Assembly: GCA_021809885.1 (NCBI GenBank)
Contig: JAJZJY010000003.1
Span: 1 to 36,774, forward strand
DNA: 36,774 nt
Source: Actinomycetes bacterium
GTDB taxonomy: Bacteria; Actinomycetota; Acidimicrobiia; Acidimicrobiales; Palsa-688
Reading direction: 5' to 3'
Below the pieces are notes generated by a model. It did not search any database. It saw only the letters and a list, made by a program, of their open reading frames with translations, and had not been told where the DNA came from. The number at the start of each line of letters is the position of its first letter. Positions within the stretch are counted from its first letter, which is position 1. The position numbers were made by a program, and so were the translations under genes. Positions 24,655 to 31,199 of the stretch are shown here, one piece after another.

Positions 24655-25125
24655 ATGGCACCCCGTAGTCAGCCGGCACCACCCTACCGAGCGGAGACTA
24701 TTGCCAAGTGGTTCGTAGCTTACGCCGAGGCCGACGACGCCGACCGGTCGAACCTCAAGGTTCAGAAACTCCTGTATTACTCACAGGGTCACCATCTGGC
24801 ACAGACGGGGCTGCCTCTCTTTAGTGACCCAATCCAAGCTTGGTCCCATGGTCCTGTCGTACCTGTTGTGTACCATCAGTTCAAGTCTTTTGGCTCTGCG
24901 GATGTCACGCTCGAACCCGGTGACCCATTTGACTGGCCTGACGTCGATCCGAAAACCACGCAGCTCCTGATTCAGGTGTGGGAAACATATGGGCAGTTTG
25001 GGGCATGGCGGCTCCGGAACATGACTCACGCCGAGAGCCCTTGGCGGGATCATTTCTCTGATTCCAGGAACGTCGAGATACCTACCTCCGAAATGGAGCG
25101 GTTTTTCAAAGCGAGGGTAGCCTAA
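24655..25125 (+). CDS. Panacea-domain (DUF4065, SocA-like) antitoxin
   Basis: A 156-residue protein. The domain starts at YRAETIAKWFVAYAEADD and continues with NLKVQKLLYYSQGHHLA, DPIQAWSHGPVVPVVYHQF and MTHAESPWRDHF, all hallmarks of the DUF4065/Panacea fold first seen in the SocA antitoxin. Panacea proteins are known to neutralise many unrelated toxins. The ATG at 24655 is preferred because AGGGAG lies just upstream; a GTG at 24589 in frame would translate the tandem repeats (STGFSTGFST). It is followed after 15 bases by the likely toxin gene and is flanked on both sides by CoiA-like sequences. Confidence 0.85.
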   Translation: MAPRSQPAPPYRAETIAKWFVAYAEADDADRSNLKVQKLLYYSQGHHLAQTGLPLFSDPIQAWSHGPVVPVVYHQFKSFGSADVTLEPGDPFDWPDVDPKTTQLLIQVWETYGQFGAWRLRNMTHAESPWRDHFSDSRNVEIPTSEMERFFKARVA

Positions 25126-25140
25126 GCCGGGCCACTTCTT

Positions 25141-25551
25141 GTGAGGACAAGCTCCAAGCCTGGACGCGCTGCCGCTAGAGGTCTACCCGTCCCGACGCCG
25201 CCCCCTAACTATGATCTCAGTACGCCTAAGTTCTGTCTCCGTCATCTCGACACCGCTTTCAATGTCACGTGCCTGTCAGATCCTCAAAAGGTCGCTTTCG
25301 CTGATGCTCTGCAAAAGCGGGCATCTATGACCTGGCGCGAGCTGACATTGGCTGACAGGCACGGGCTGGGTTCAGAAACGCTGCCCGTCGATCAAATTAA
25401 GTTGTCACTTCCGGCGCTTTTTTCGGATCGAAGCAAAGTCACGGTGTTTCGCTATTGTGATAAGTTGCCAATGCTAGGGATACGCGTGGATGACACGTTC
25501 CACCTGTTAGCGATCGAGGCGCGCTTCAATACGTTATACGACCATGACTAA
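25141..25551 (+). CDS. Putative toxin partner of the Panacea antitoxin
   Basis: A 136-residue protein 15 bases after the Panacea gene. I recognise the general type of small partner gene but no named domain. Central features are FCLRHLDTAFNVTCLSDPQK, the helix FADALQKRASMTWRELTLAD, and a C-terminal strand region KLPMLGIRVDDTFHLLAIEA. GTG 25141 is used as the start; the first 20 residues are basic and Pro-rich. The base composition of this gene and the Panacea gene is lower in GC than their neighbours, which suggests separate acquisition. The toxin role is inference from the fixed order antitoxin-toxin in Panacea modules. Confidence 0.6.
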   Translation: MRTSSKPGRAAARGLPVPTPPPNYDLSTPKFCLRHLDTAFNVTCLSDPQKVAFADALQKRASMTWRELTLADRHGLGSETLPVDQIKLSLPALFSDRSKVTVFRYCDKLPMLGIRVDDTFHLLAIEARFNTLYDHD

Positions 25552-25670
25552 GCCCTAGGCCCCCACCTCGCCCTCCGCCACGAACGGGCCGTTCTGGGGT
25601 CGCTCGTCGGCGGTCTGGGGCGGGGGCGGGGCCAGCGGGGTCTGGTCTAACGCTGGACCGTGCGGCTCAC

Positions 25671-25960
25671 CTACGCATCGACCGGGCGCCTCCTACGGGG
25701 CACTAGCCGTGTCACCCCGCTGATGGCTGGGCTGGTGCAGCCCTCGACTGGGCAGACCAGGCGCCACGGGCCGGCATCGTCGCGCTCGATGCGCACGGCA
25801 CGCCCCTGGTCGAGGTCCCACGCCCACACGAAGCGCTCCTCGTAGAGGGGAGGGTGCTCGACCGGGCTCACCTGTCCGAGGCTACGAAGGGGCACCGACA
25901 GCCAGCCGTCCCGACGACGCCCTCTTCGTCGTCTTGGCCGCCGGAGGCACCAGCCGGGGG
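25671..25960 (-). pseudogene. CoiA-like gene, N-terminal remnant
   Basis: The minus strand reads GWLSVPLRSLGQVSP, EERFVWAWDLDQGRAVRIER and PWRLVCPVEGCTSPAI, then loses similarity. The last segment is the same as in the CoiA-like gene at 23797-24345 (nucleotides 25727-25777 against about 24207-24257). It looks like the missing N-terminus of that family, here cut off. The rest of the gap 25552-26097 has no gene; a 9-base GCCCTCCGC stretch at about 25569 recurs near 29245 but is too short to interpret. Confidence 0.65.
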
Positions 25961-26097
25961 AGGCACCCCGAACAGGCATCCCCCGTCGCCGCGACCCTAC
26001 CGACCTGGCAAGGTCACAGACTTCGCCGGGCCGGCCCGCCAGACTTCCGCCTTCTCTCAGCCTCGGCCAATACCTGCCTCTGGCCGTGCCGGTTTCT

Positions 26098-26610
26098 TCA
26101 GGACAGCTTCGAACGGTGGTGGCCCTTGTCGTGCGGTGGCAGAGCACAGTAAGCATGAGCGATGGGCATCCAGGCGCCGCAGACGTCATTGGCGCCCTTT
26201 TGGTGTTCTCCCTGAGCGACCGGCAGCCTTTCGTTGGCAGCGGCAAGGAAGTCGTCAACCGTAGCCGAGGTCGGGCGCTCTTCTAGGTCTGCCGATAGCG
26301 CCTGCTTGAGGGCCGGAAGGTCTTCGGCCACGATTGCCTCAATGACCGACCAGGCGGTGTCCCAGTACTCGTGGACAAGTTTGTTGCGAGCGCCTGCGAT
26401 CTCCCTCCAAGGGACTTCGGGATGAGCAGCCTTGAAACCTTCTGAGAGGTTCACAGTTGCCTCTCCGAGGACCCCTATCTCGTGCAGGACCGCCTTGCGG
26501 TACACCTTCATGGCCAGGTTGTCGTGGTCCGCGACAAACTCCTCGATGTTGGCGACCGCTTCTAGTATGTCCGCGACCCGGAACTCGTCGCCCCGTTGGC
26601 CCCGGCTCAC
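26098..26610 (-). CDS. hepT: HepT-like HEPN ribonuclease toxin (DUF86)
   Basis: A 170-residue protein. The helical core contains ARNKLVHEYW, giving R75-N76-K-L-V-H80-E-Y82, the RX4HXY motif of HepT toxins. The first 50 residues (DILEAVANIEEFVADHD, VYRKAVLHEIGVLGEA) match the family. It is about 25-30 residues longer than typical because of a C-terminal tail. Its GTG overlaps the TGA of the MntA-like gene (GTGA), so the toxin is translated after the antitoxin. In known HepT/MntA pairs, MntA adds AMP to the toxin tyrosine (here Y82) to silence it. Confidence 0.85.
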   Translation of the reverse strand: MSRGQRGDEFRVADILEAVANIEEFVADHDNLAMKVYRKAVLHEIGVLGEATVNLSEGFKAAHPEVPWREIAGARNKLVHEYWDTAWSVIEAIVAEDLPALKQALSADLEERPTSATVDDFLAAANERLPVAQGEHQKGANDVCGAWMPIAHAYCALPPHDKGHHRSKLS

Positions 26611-27077
26611 AAGGGCCGCACGTCCCGCATGGCTTCAGCCAGGACACGAGGGCGCAGGTGCTGCACCTCACCGACGTCGACCTTGACTCCGAGGAGGGCT
26701 TCCAGTTCCTTCTGCGCCTTGGGCACCCCCCAGGTATAGGCGCCTTTATCGAAGTGGTCGACCAGCAGATCGACGTCAGAGCCCTCGTCGTCTTCGCCCC
26801 GAGCGACGGAGCCGAACACGAGCACCTTGGACGCCCCGTACTTCTTCAGGACGTCTATCACTTCGCGACGGTGGTCCACCAACACCTCTCGCGGTCGTCG
26901 TCGCTGGCGAGCACAGAAGCCGACGATGCGCTCAACCGTGTTCCTTGAAGGGACAGCCCGTCCTTGCTCGTACCGGCTGATGGCCGGCTGGCTTGTCCCT
27001 ACGGCCTTGGCCAGTTCCGCTTGGCTGAGCCCAGCGGCTCTTCGGGCATTTCGGATGGTGTCTGCCACCGACTCCAT
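26607..27077 (-). CDS. mntA: XRE-MntA fusion: nucleotidyltransferase antitoxin with HTH
   Basis: A 156-residue protein made of two domains. Residues 1-58 are an XRE helix-turn-helix (ARRAAGLSQAELAKAVGTSQ, then PAISRYEQGR). Residues 65-156 are a minimal nucleotidyltransferase: VLVFGSVARGE (G89, S90, R93-G94) and SDVDLLV (D101, D103). Most MntA antitoxins lack a DNA-binding domain, so this fusion should both AMPylate the HepT toxin and repress its own promoter. The ATG at 27077 lies 7 bases after a TATACT -10 element, so the mRNA is probably leaderless. A palindrome overlaps the -10 and the start codon, a natural operator for the HTH. Confidence 0.85.
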   Translation of the reverse strand: MESVADTIRNARRAAGLSQAELAKAVGTSQPAISRYEQGRAVPSRNTVERIVGFCARQRRRPREVLVDHRREVIDVLKKYGASKVLVFGSVARGEDDEGSDVDLLVDHFDKGAYTWGVPKAQKELEALLGVKVDVGEVQHLRPRVLAEAMRDVRPL

Positions 27078-27090
27078 ACTTTTCAGTATA
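27076..27090 (-). promoter_or_regulatory. Leaderless promoter and operator of the mntA-hepT operon
   Basis: On the minus strand TATACT (27090-27085) is followed after 7 bases by the ATG at 27077. The sequence ATACTTTTCAGTAT (27076-27089) is an inverted repeat with 5-bp arms and a 4-base centre, covering both the -10 and the start. Confidence 0.65.
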
Positions 27091-27104
27091 ACGCCTGGCA
27101 GTTG

Positions 27105-27249
27105 AGGTGGGGGTCCTGGGACGGGCTCACCCGTCCGAGCCCACGAAGGGCACTGACAGCCAGCCGCCCGGACCTCTTCCGCCGGCGGGTCTCGTCGAGC
27201 CGGCTGCCGGAGGCACCAGGCCAGGAGGAGGAGGAGGAGGAGGAGGAGG
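27105..27249 (-). pseudogene. CoiA-like N-terminal remnant followed by (AGG)9
   Basis: Bases 27105-27220 align with 25845-25960, for example GGGCTCACCCGTCCGAG against GGGCTCACCTGTCCGAG, and GACAGCCAGCCG and TGCCGGAGGCACCAG in both or nearly so. The copy has small deletions that break the frame. It ends in nine AGG triplets at 27223-27249. The rest of the gap to 27412 holds no gene I can support. Confidence 0.6.
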
Positions 27250-27412
27250 GCCGAGACTGACGATCTCCGGCACCGGTACTTCGAGGCCGGCGGGGGTGCC
27301 CTCGGCGCTACGGCCTAGTCAAGGTCGACGGGCATGGGACAGAGGGCTCGTGGGACGACGGCGGCCGTAGGCCGAGCCGAAGTCGTACGGTCATTATGGG
27401 CCGTGGTGCCGC

Positions 27413-28126
27413 CTAGGGTTTGGCCTCAGGTGCTCTCCAACCGTGCGCCGGGCACACTGAACCCGGCAAAAGGTAGCGGTTACAACGGGCACCGTCCTTG
27501 TTGTGGCCTGAACACCGCACCGTCCCCGGCCTCCCACCGAGCAGCGCTTTGCCGGTCGTCGAAGCAACTCTCACAGCAGCCGCCGCTAGCCGTGTGTCGT
27601 CGTCAGCGAACGTCTCCTGGAGGATGAACTGGGTCTTCGGCGACAGCCTCGCCCTGTCATAGAAGCGCTCGACCAGGTCGAGCGCAAGGGCGCCCGTACT
27701 GACCCCGAGCATTTGTGCAAGGAGCCTCAGGTCTTCGGTGTCTTCCTCGACGCGTGCAGCTGCTGCCTTCATGGCGAAAACGAACTCAGGCGATGCCACG
27801 CTCACACTTATGCCGGGTGCCACGAAGGTGGTCTGTACCCCCGTGTCGGGCCGGTCGGGGAGGAGCCCCTTGACCCCGTCGTTGAGCCAGTCCTCCGGCA
27901 GGCCCTTTTCGGCTGCCATGCGCCGGGCCTCTTTGTAGATCACCGACTTTGGTTCGAAGACGGCGTCGATGTCCTTGGTGAGGCGGTCCCGGTTGTAGGC
28001 GAGAGCCATGGCGCTCCCGCCTACAACGAACATCTCGGCTCGTACCCCTTGGCTGTCGAGCCGGGCCCCGAGTTCGGTCATCAGCTCGATGATCTTGTCG
28101 CGGTCGAAGTAACCCTCCTGGGCCAC
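27413..28126 (-). CDS. AbiEii/DUF6036-type nucleotidyltransferase (toxin)
   Basis: A 237-residue protein. VVGGSAMALAYNRDRLTKDIDAVFEP carries the nucleotidyltransferase signature in two pieces (GGS at 36-38; D52 and D54 in KDIDAVF). The middle (FVAPGISVSVASPEFVFAMK, with a break) matches the DUF6036/AbiEii type. A C-terminal tail with C205, C215, C225 and H228 looks like a small zinc knuckle, an unusual addition. GTG 28126 overlaps the TAG of the upstream HTH gene by one base (TAGTG) with GGAGAG 8 bases upstream. In AbiE-type systems the nucleotidyltransferase is the toxin and its HTH partner the antitoxin. Confidence 0.75.
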   Translation of the reverse strand: MAQEGYFDRDKIIELMTELGARLDSQGVRAEMFVVGGSAMALAYNRDRLTKDIDAVFEPKSVIYKEARRMAAEKGLPEDWLNDGVKGLLPDRPDTGVQTTFVAPGISVSVASPEFVFAMKAAAARVEEDTEDLRLLAQMLGVSTGALALDLVERFYDRARLSPKTQFILQETFADDDTRLAAAAVRVASTTGKALLGGRPGTVRCSGHNKDGARCNRYLLPGSVCPAHGWRAPEAKP

Positions 28127-28701
28127 TACACGCTCTCCAGAGCGGCACCGTCTACGACCACACCTCTCACTCGCAGCGACGTGGGGGTGGAGGTAAAGGA
28201 CAGAGCGTCGAAGGCGGGATCGGTGCCAAAGAACCAGAAGTGGTCGAGGCCTGAGCCTGTCGTCCACGCAGGTGCCCGGCGCCCATGCAGGACGTTCAGG
28301 TGCTCCGCCAGGCCGGCCAGCATGGCGTCCCACCTTTGGTCCCCCGTCGTCGAGGGCCGGGCGTAAAAGGTAGCCAGGTCGTCCTCGCTGCGCACCCACT
28401 TCGAGTCCGAGATCATCTGGCGTACAAGGCGGAGCACCTCGACGTCCGGCCTTCCGTCGCGAAGGGCCTCTCGTACCGCTGAAGCCGTGGCTGCCACCGT
28501 CATCAGGTTGTTGACATGCACCGGGCTCTTGGCCCCGGCCTTGATCGCCGCCAGAAGCCTCGCCAGGGTGCCGGCGTTCGCTGTCTTGGCGCCTCTTTCG
28601 TAAGCCGCCACGTTGCTCTCTTTTGTCCCGGCAGCCCGAGCAACCTGCCTGAGGGTGAGCCCAGCCGCCTGTCGGAGTGACCGTAGCTCCCAGCCTTGCA
28701 T
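28126..28701 (-). CDS. XRE-type antitoxin of the nucleotidyltransferase pair
   Basis: A 191-residue protein. Residues 1-52 form an XRE helix-turn-helix (LRSLRQAAGLTLRQVARAAG, then SNVAAYERG). The rest is a helical domain (PVHVNNLMTVAATASAVREA) and a C-terminal part (GLDHFWFFGTDPAFDALSF) of unknown fold. The ATG at 28701 is preferred over a GTG three codons upstream because it is 7 bases after a good -10. Coupling with the downstream nucleotidyltransferase gene is tight. The pair behaves in layout like AbiEi/AbiEii, although the regulator is an XRE type rather than the usual AbiEi winged helix. Confidence 0.75.
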   Translation of the reverse strand: MQGWELRSLRQAAGLTLRQVARAAGTKESNVAAYERGAKTANAGTLARLLAAIKAGAKSPVHVNNLMTVAATASAVREALRDGRPDVEVLRLVRQMISDSKWVRSEDDLATFYARPSTTGDQRWDAMLAGLAEHLNVLHGRRAPAWTTGSGLDHFWFFGTDPAFDALSFTSTPTSLRVRGVVVDGAALESV

Positions 28702-28708
28702 GACCACC

Positions 28709-28737
28709 ATCGTATCACATATCAGATATCAGTCCAA
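28709..28737 (-). promoter_or_regulatory. Leaderless promoter of the XRE-nucleotidyltransferase pair
   Basis: On the minus strand the -35 TTGGAC (28737-28732) is followed by exactly 17 bases, then the -10 TACGAT (28714-28709), then 7 bases, then ATG. The spacer contains repeated TGATA units (TGATATCTGATATGTGATA), a likely operator for the XRE protein. Confidence 0.75.
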
Positions 28738-28780
28738 CCGACAGTGACGGTTATCGGTCGTGGTGGTGGTGTTGTCGAGA

Positions 28781-29137
28781 CTAGGAGGATCGGCCGTTCA
28801 ACTCTGGATGGGCCCTTTCCCATGTCTGACGCGCGATGACGGGGATGTTCAGATGGCACCACTCCCGGACGAGAAGGCCACGGTTGAGCCAGTCCGCCAG
28901 GTCTTGTTCAGAGCCAGCCTCACGGATGACGGCGGCATAAAACGACCGCAATCTGTTCGGCCGGGAGAGGTCGTACGAAGACGACTGCGACCAGTCAAGG
29001 TGCAGTGGCAAGTCCACGGTGCCAGACATCGGGCCGTGGAGGGCGCCAAGGTCGTCGGGGACAAAGAACGGCACGCTGTTCTCGAAGGTTGCGACGGCAC
29101 CGGCGGCCACCTCGACGTACCACTTCATGCCCTTCAT
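28781..29137 (-). CDS. Hypothetical protein, TA-neighbour type
   Basis: A 118-residue protein. The C-terminal half (YDLSRPNRLRSFYAAVIREA, then DLADWLNRGLLVREWCHLNI and RQTWERAHPEL) is of a type I have seen often beside toxin-antitoxin nucleotidyltransferase genes in actinobacteria, where it is usually annotated only as hypothetical. The N-terminal part is a short beta-rich segment. Two ATGs (29137 and 29128) are possible. It lies upstream of the XRE-nucleotidyltransferase pair on the same strand but is separated from it by that pair's own promoter, so it could be an accessory gene. Confidence 0.55.
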   Translation of the reverse strand: MKGMKWYVEVAAGAVATFENSVPFFVPDDLGALHGPMSGTVDLPLHLDWSQSSSYDLSRPNRLRSFYAAVIREAGSEQDLADWLNRGLLVREWCHLNIPVIARQTWERAHPELNGRSS

Positions 29138-29230
29138 TGTGCCGGACTAGGCACAGAGCGAGCAGCTGCTCCCGAGCTGCAAAGGCTGCCGGACCTATCT
29201 GGCCCTGACCCCGGGGGAGGGCGAGGCCAT

Positions 29231-29680
29231 CTACTCCCTCCTGGCCCTCCGCCACGCCTCGATCGGCCCGTTCGGACAGTAGGCCGCTCCGCAGTCCAGG
29301 TCGGGGTGGCCCGGTGCAGTCGGCTCGCGACCGGCCCGTATCGCTTCGAGCACGGTGGCACCCACGTCGCTACCGGGCCAGTCCTCCACGAGGCCGGCCA
29401 GGACGAGGCGCACCGGTGAGCCAGCCGCCCAGTGCTCGCAAGCATCGATGAGCAAGCCGCAGGGAGTGAGCGCCCAGTGGCCGAGGGTCACCCACTCGCC
29501 GTCGAAGTCCATGCGATGGCCACCGGGCCGCGCCAACCGGAGCTGGCGGTCGCCAGCCACATCGACCAGCCTGGTCGTGCCCCGGAGAGAGACGACCGTG
29601 GCGGCGCCCGCAGCCCGGACGTCGCCGGCGAGGTCACGCCAGTGATCGCCGTCACGCCAGATGACCTCCGGCTCGGCCAT
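29231..29680 (-). CDS. Hypothetical protein, second gene of a coupled pair
   Basis: A 149-residue protein I do not recognise. The N-terminal half looks beta-rich (VIWRDGDHWRDLAGDV, VVSLRGTTRLVDVAG), and the C-terminal half has helices and two cysteines (DCGAAYCPNG). ATG 29680 overlaps the TGA of the upstream gene in a TGATG junction, so both are made from one mRNA. No link to the neighbouring toxin-antitoxin genes can be shown. Confidence 0.5.
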   Translation of the reverse strand: MAEPEVIWRDGDHWRDLAGDVRAAGAATVVSLRGTTRLVDVAGDRQLRLARPGGHRMDFDGEWVTLGHWALTPCGLLIDACEHWAAGSPVRLVLAGLVEDWPGSDVGATVLEAIRAGREPTAPGHPDLDCGAAYCPNGPIEAWRRARRE

Positions 29681-30096
29681 CACTGGCCCTCGGTCGCTGG
29701 GCCTGCCGCCACCTCGGGAAGCTCAACGGGCCCGCTTGGGCCGTGATGTCCCGCCTCAGCGGGCGCTGCGTCCCCGGACGCGGGGTCCCCGGGCGGCAGG
29801 CGCCGGATCGACACCACTGGCGTCGTCAGCCTGGTCGTCTTCACCGCGTCCGAGCGCACCTGGAGCACCATCGCGAGCGGCAGGCCCACCACCACAGGCC
29901 CGATGGCGAGCAGCGGTACGGCCTCCCCGTCGCTCCGGAGGTCGCTCACGTCGAAGTCGGCTACCGGCTCCTCGGCGGCGCGTGCCCGAGTGACCTGCAC
30001 CAACCCAAAATCCAACAGGTGGACCGACCCGCTCGCGGTCTGCACGGCCCAGCAACCGACGTGGTCAGTTGGGCCCAGGTGGTCGACAGTCTGCAC
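29680..30096 (-). CDS. Hypothetical protein, first gene of a coupled pair
   Basis: A 138-residue protein with no family I recognise: a mostly beta, hydrophobic core (HVGCWAVQTASGSVHLLDFG, VVGLPLAMVLQVRSD) and a Pro/Ala-rich C-terminal tail after residue 100. GTG 30096 is used because CATAAT stands 7 bases upstream, suggesting a leaderless mRNA. It is coupled to the next gene by TGATG. The function cannot be stated. Confidence 0.5.
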   Translation of the reverse strand: MQTVDHLGPTDHVGCWAVQTASGSVHLLDFGLVQVTRARAAEEPVADFDVSDLRSDGEAVPLLAIGPVVVGLPLAMVLQVRSDAVKTTRLTTPVVSIRRLPPGDPASGDAAPAEAGHHGPSGPVELPEVAAGPATEGQ

Positions 30097-30103
30097 GCCA
30101 GCG

Positions 30104-30109
30104 ATTATG
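30104..30109 (-). promoter_or_regulatory. -10 element of a leaderless transcript
   Basis: CATAAT on the minus strand is followed by 7 bases and GTG 30096, the same geometry as the promoters at 27085 and 28709. No good -35 is seen at 17 bases. Confidence 0.5.
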
Positions 30110-30281
30110 GCGTATGGGGATGACGGTCATGCAAATGGCAATAACATGACTGCGCTGGGCTTGTCAATTGTGTGATGAGATGATGCGGCAACTGGTATGC
30201 AGAGTGGCAGGTGGGAAAGGCCGGCCAGAACGGATTCCTTCGCCCACAGGGGCTCTGACCGCCGGGGCATCCGGGGCCTGA

Positions 30282-30359
30282 CGGAAAAAGTCCGTGGAAA
30301 GGAGACCCCGTCACGACTCGACTCGTTACGTCTCGTACACTTTTCACGGATCTTTTCCG
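30282..30359. repeat. Imperfect 15-bp inverted repeat
   Basis: CGGAAAAAGTCCGTG (30282-30296) and CACGGATCTTTTCCG (30345-30359) match at 13 of 15 positions when one is inverted, 48 bases apart. They lie in the 317-base gap between two minus-strand genes, where I see no other feature except the promoter at 30104. It may be a terminator, a regulatory site or the ends of a small element. Confidence 0.45.
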
Positions 30360-30413
30360 CTTCAAGCGCCCGACCCCAGAAGATGCCCCGCTACCACGCC
30401 TGGCTGCGCGTTA

Positions 30414-30965
30414 CTAACGGCCGAGGCTGCTGGCGTCGAGGCGGGCCGCTGCGACCACGCCTTCCGGCTCCTCGGCGAGGACCTCGGCCGGGGCACGCCA
30501 ACCGAGAGCCTCGGAGCCGGTGCCCCACCACAGCGCCAGGGCCCAGTCCGACAGGCGAAGCGGCCTCAGGGCCTCCAGGGCTTCGGCCACCGCCGCCCGG
30601 GGTTGGCCCGCCTCATCGAACTGGAACTCCGGGTAGAGCACCTGGCCGCTCAGGTCGACCCCGAAGATGCGCCGGGCGGAAGCCCAGTGCGAGGCGGCGG
30701 CTCTCCGGCCTCTCGACTCGGGCTCGCTCAGATCGGCCGGCTCGGTGGCCCTGAGAACGGGGAACTTTGCCAGGAAGCCCGTTCGGAGATGAGCATTGCG
30801 GCGGGCCTGCTCGGTCCAGTCGGCGCCGGGTACACGAGGGACGGCGCCAGGCATGAGCCGAGCCACGAGGTCCTCCATCTGGGCGTCCACGGGCACCTCG
30901 ATGACCCCGGGCTCGGTCCGCTTCACCCGCTCTGCCACGTCTTCGGGCACCACCAGCAGTCGCAC
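30414..30965 (-). CDS. Xre/MbcA/ParS-like C-terminal domain protein (possible antitoxin)
   Basis: A 183-residue protein. The N-terminal 50 residues (VRLLVVPEDVAERVKR, then VPVDAQMEDLVARLMPG) are unrecognised. The C-terminal part (RRIFGVDLSGQVLYPEFQFD, AEALEALRPLRLSDWALALW, GWRAPAEVLAEEPEGVVAAA) follows the pattern of the toxin-binding domain of Xre/MbcA/ParS antitoxins, whose usual partners are RES-domain toxins; no RES gene is seen here. GTG 30965 is chosen because AGGAGGG precedes it, rather than GTG 31007. It is divergent from the methyltransferase gene across a perfect palindrome, so they may share control. Confidence 0.6.
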   Translation of the reverse strand: MRLLVVPEDVAERVKRTEPGVIEVPVDAQMEDLVARLMPGAVPRVPGADWTEQARRNAHLRTGFLAKFPVLRATEPADLSEPESRGRRAAASHWASARRIFGVDLSGQVLYPEFQFDEAGQPRAAVAEALEALRPLRLSDWALALWWGTGSEALGWRAPAEVLAEEPEGVVAAARLDASSLGR

Positions 30966-31059
30966 ACGACCCTCCTGGCAAGGGGTACACCCCCGCTCCC
31001 ACCACAATCGTAGGCCGATGGCGGCTCCCCAGCCCCTCGCTCCCGCTTGCCCGTCCAGA

Positions 31060-31083
31060 GGGGGTAGAGGGCCCTCTACCCCC
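31060..31083. promoter_or_regulatory. Perfect 24-bp palindrome between divergent genes
   Basis: GGGGGTAGAGGG is followed directly by its inverse CCCTCTACCCCC. It sits between the divergent antitoxin-like gene and the methyltransferase gene, where a terminator is not expected, so an operator is more likely. The XRE domain inside the methyltransferase is an obvious candidate binder. Confidence 0.6.
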
Positions 31084-31199
31084 GGGACAGTCCGTGCTCG
31101 GGGGCGCTTGGAGGCCGCCGACAGGTGGTCGCTCGGGGGCCTTGGTCACTTTTGGCCCCGCCACTTCCACTGTCCGCCGCGCCTGCCGATGCAAGACCC

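Noticed and set aside
27223-27249. (AGG)9 as a phase-variable tract
   Set aside because: It lies in a remnant with no gene or promoter to control.
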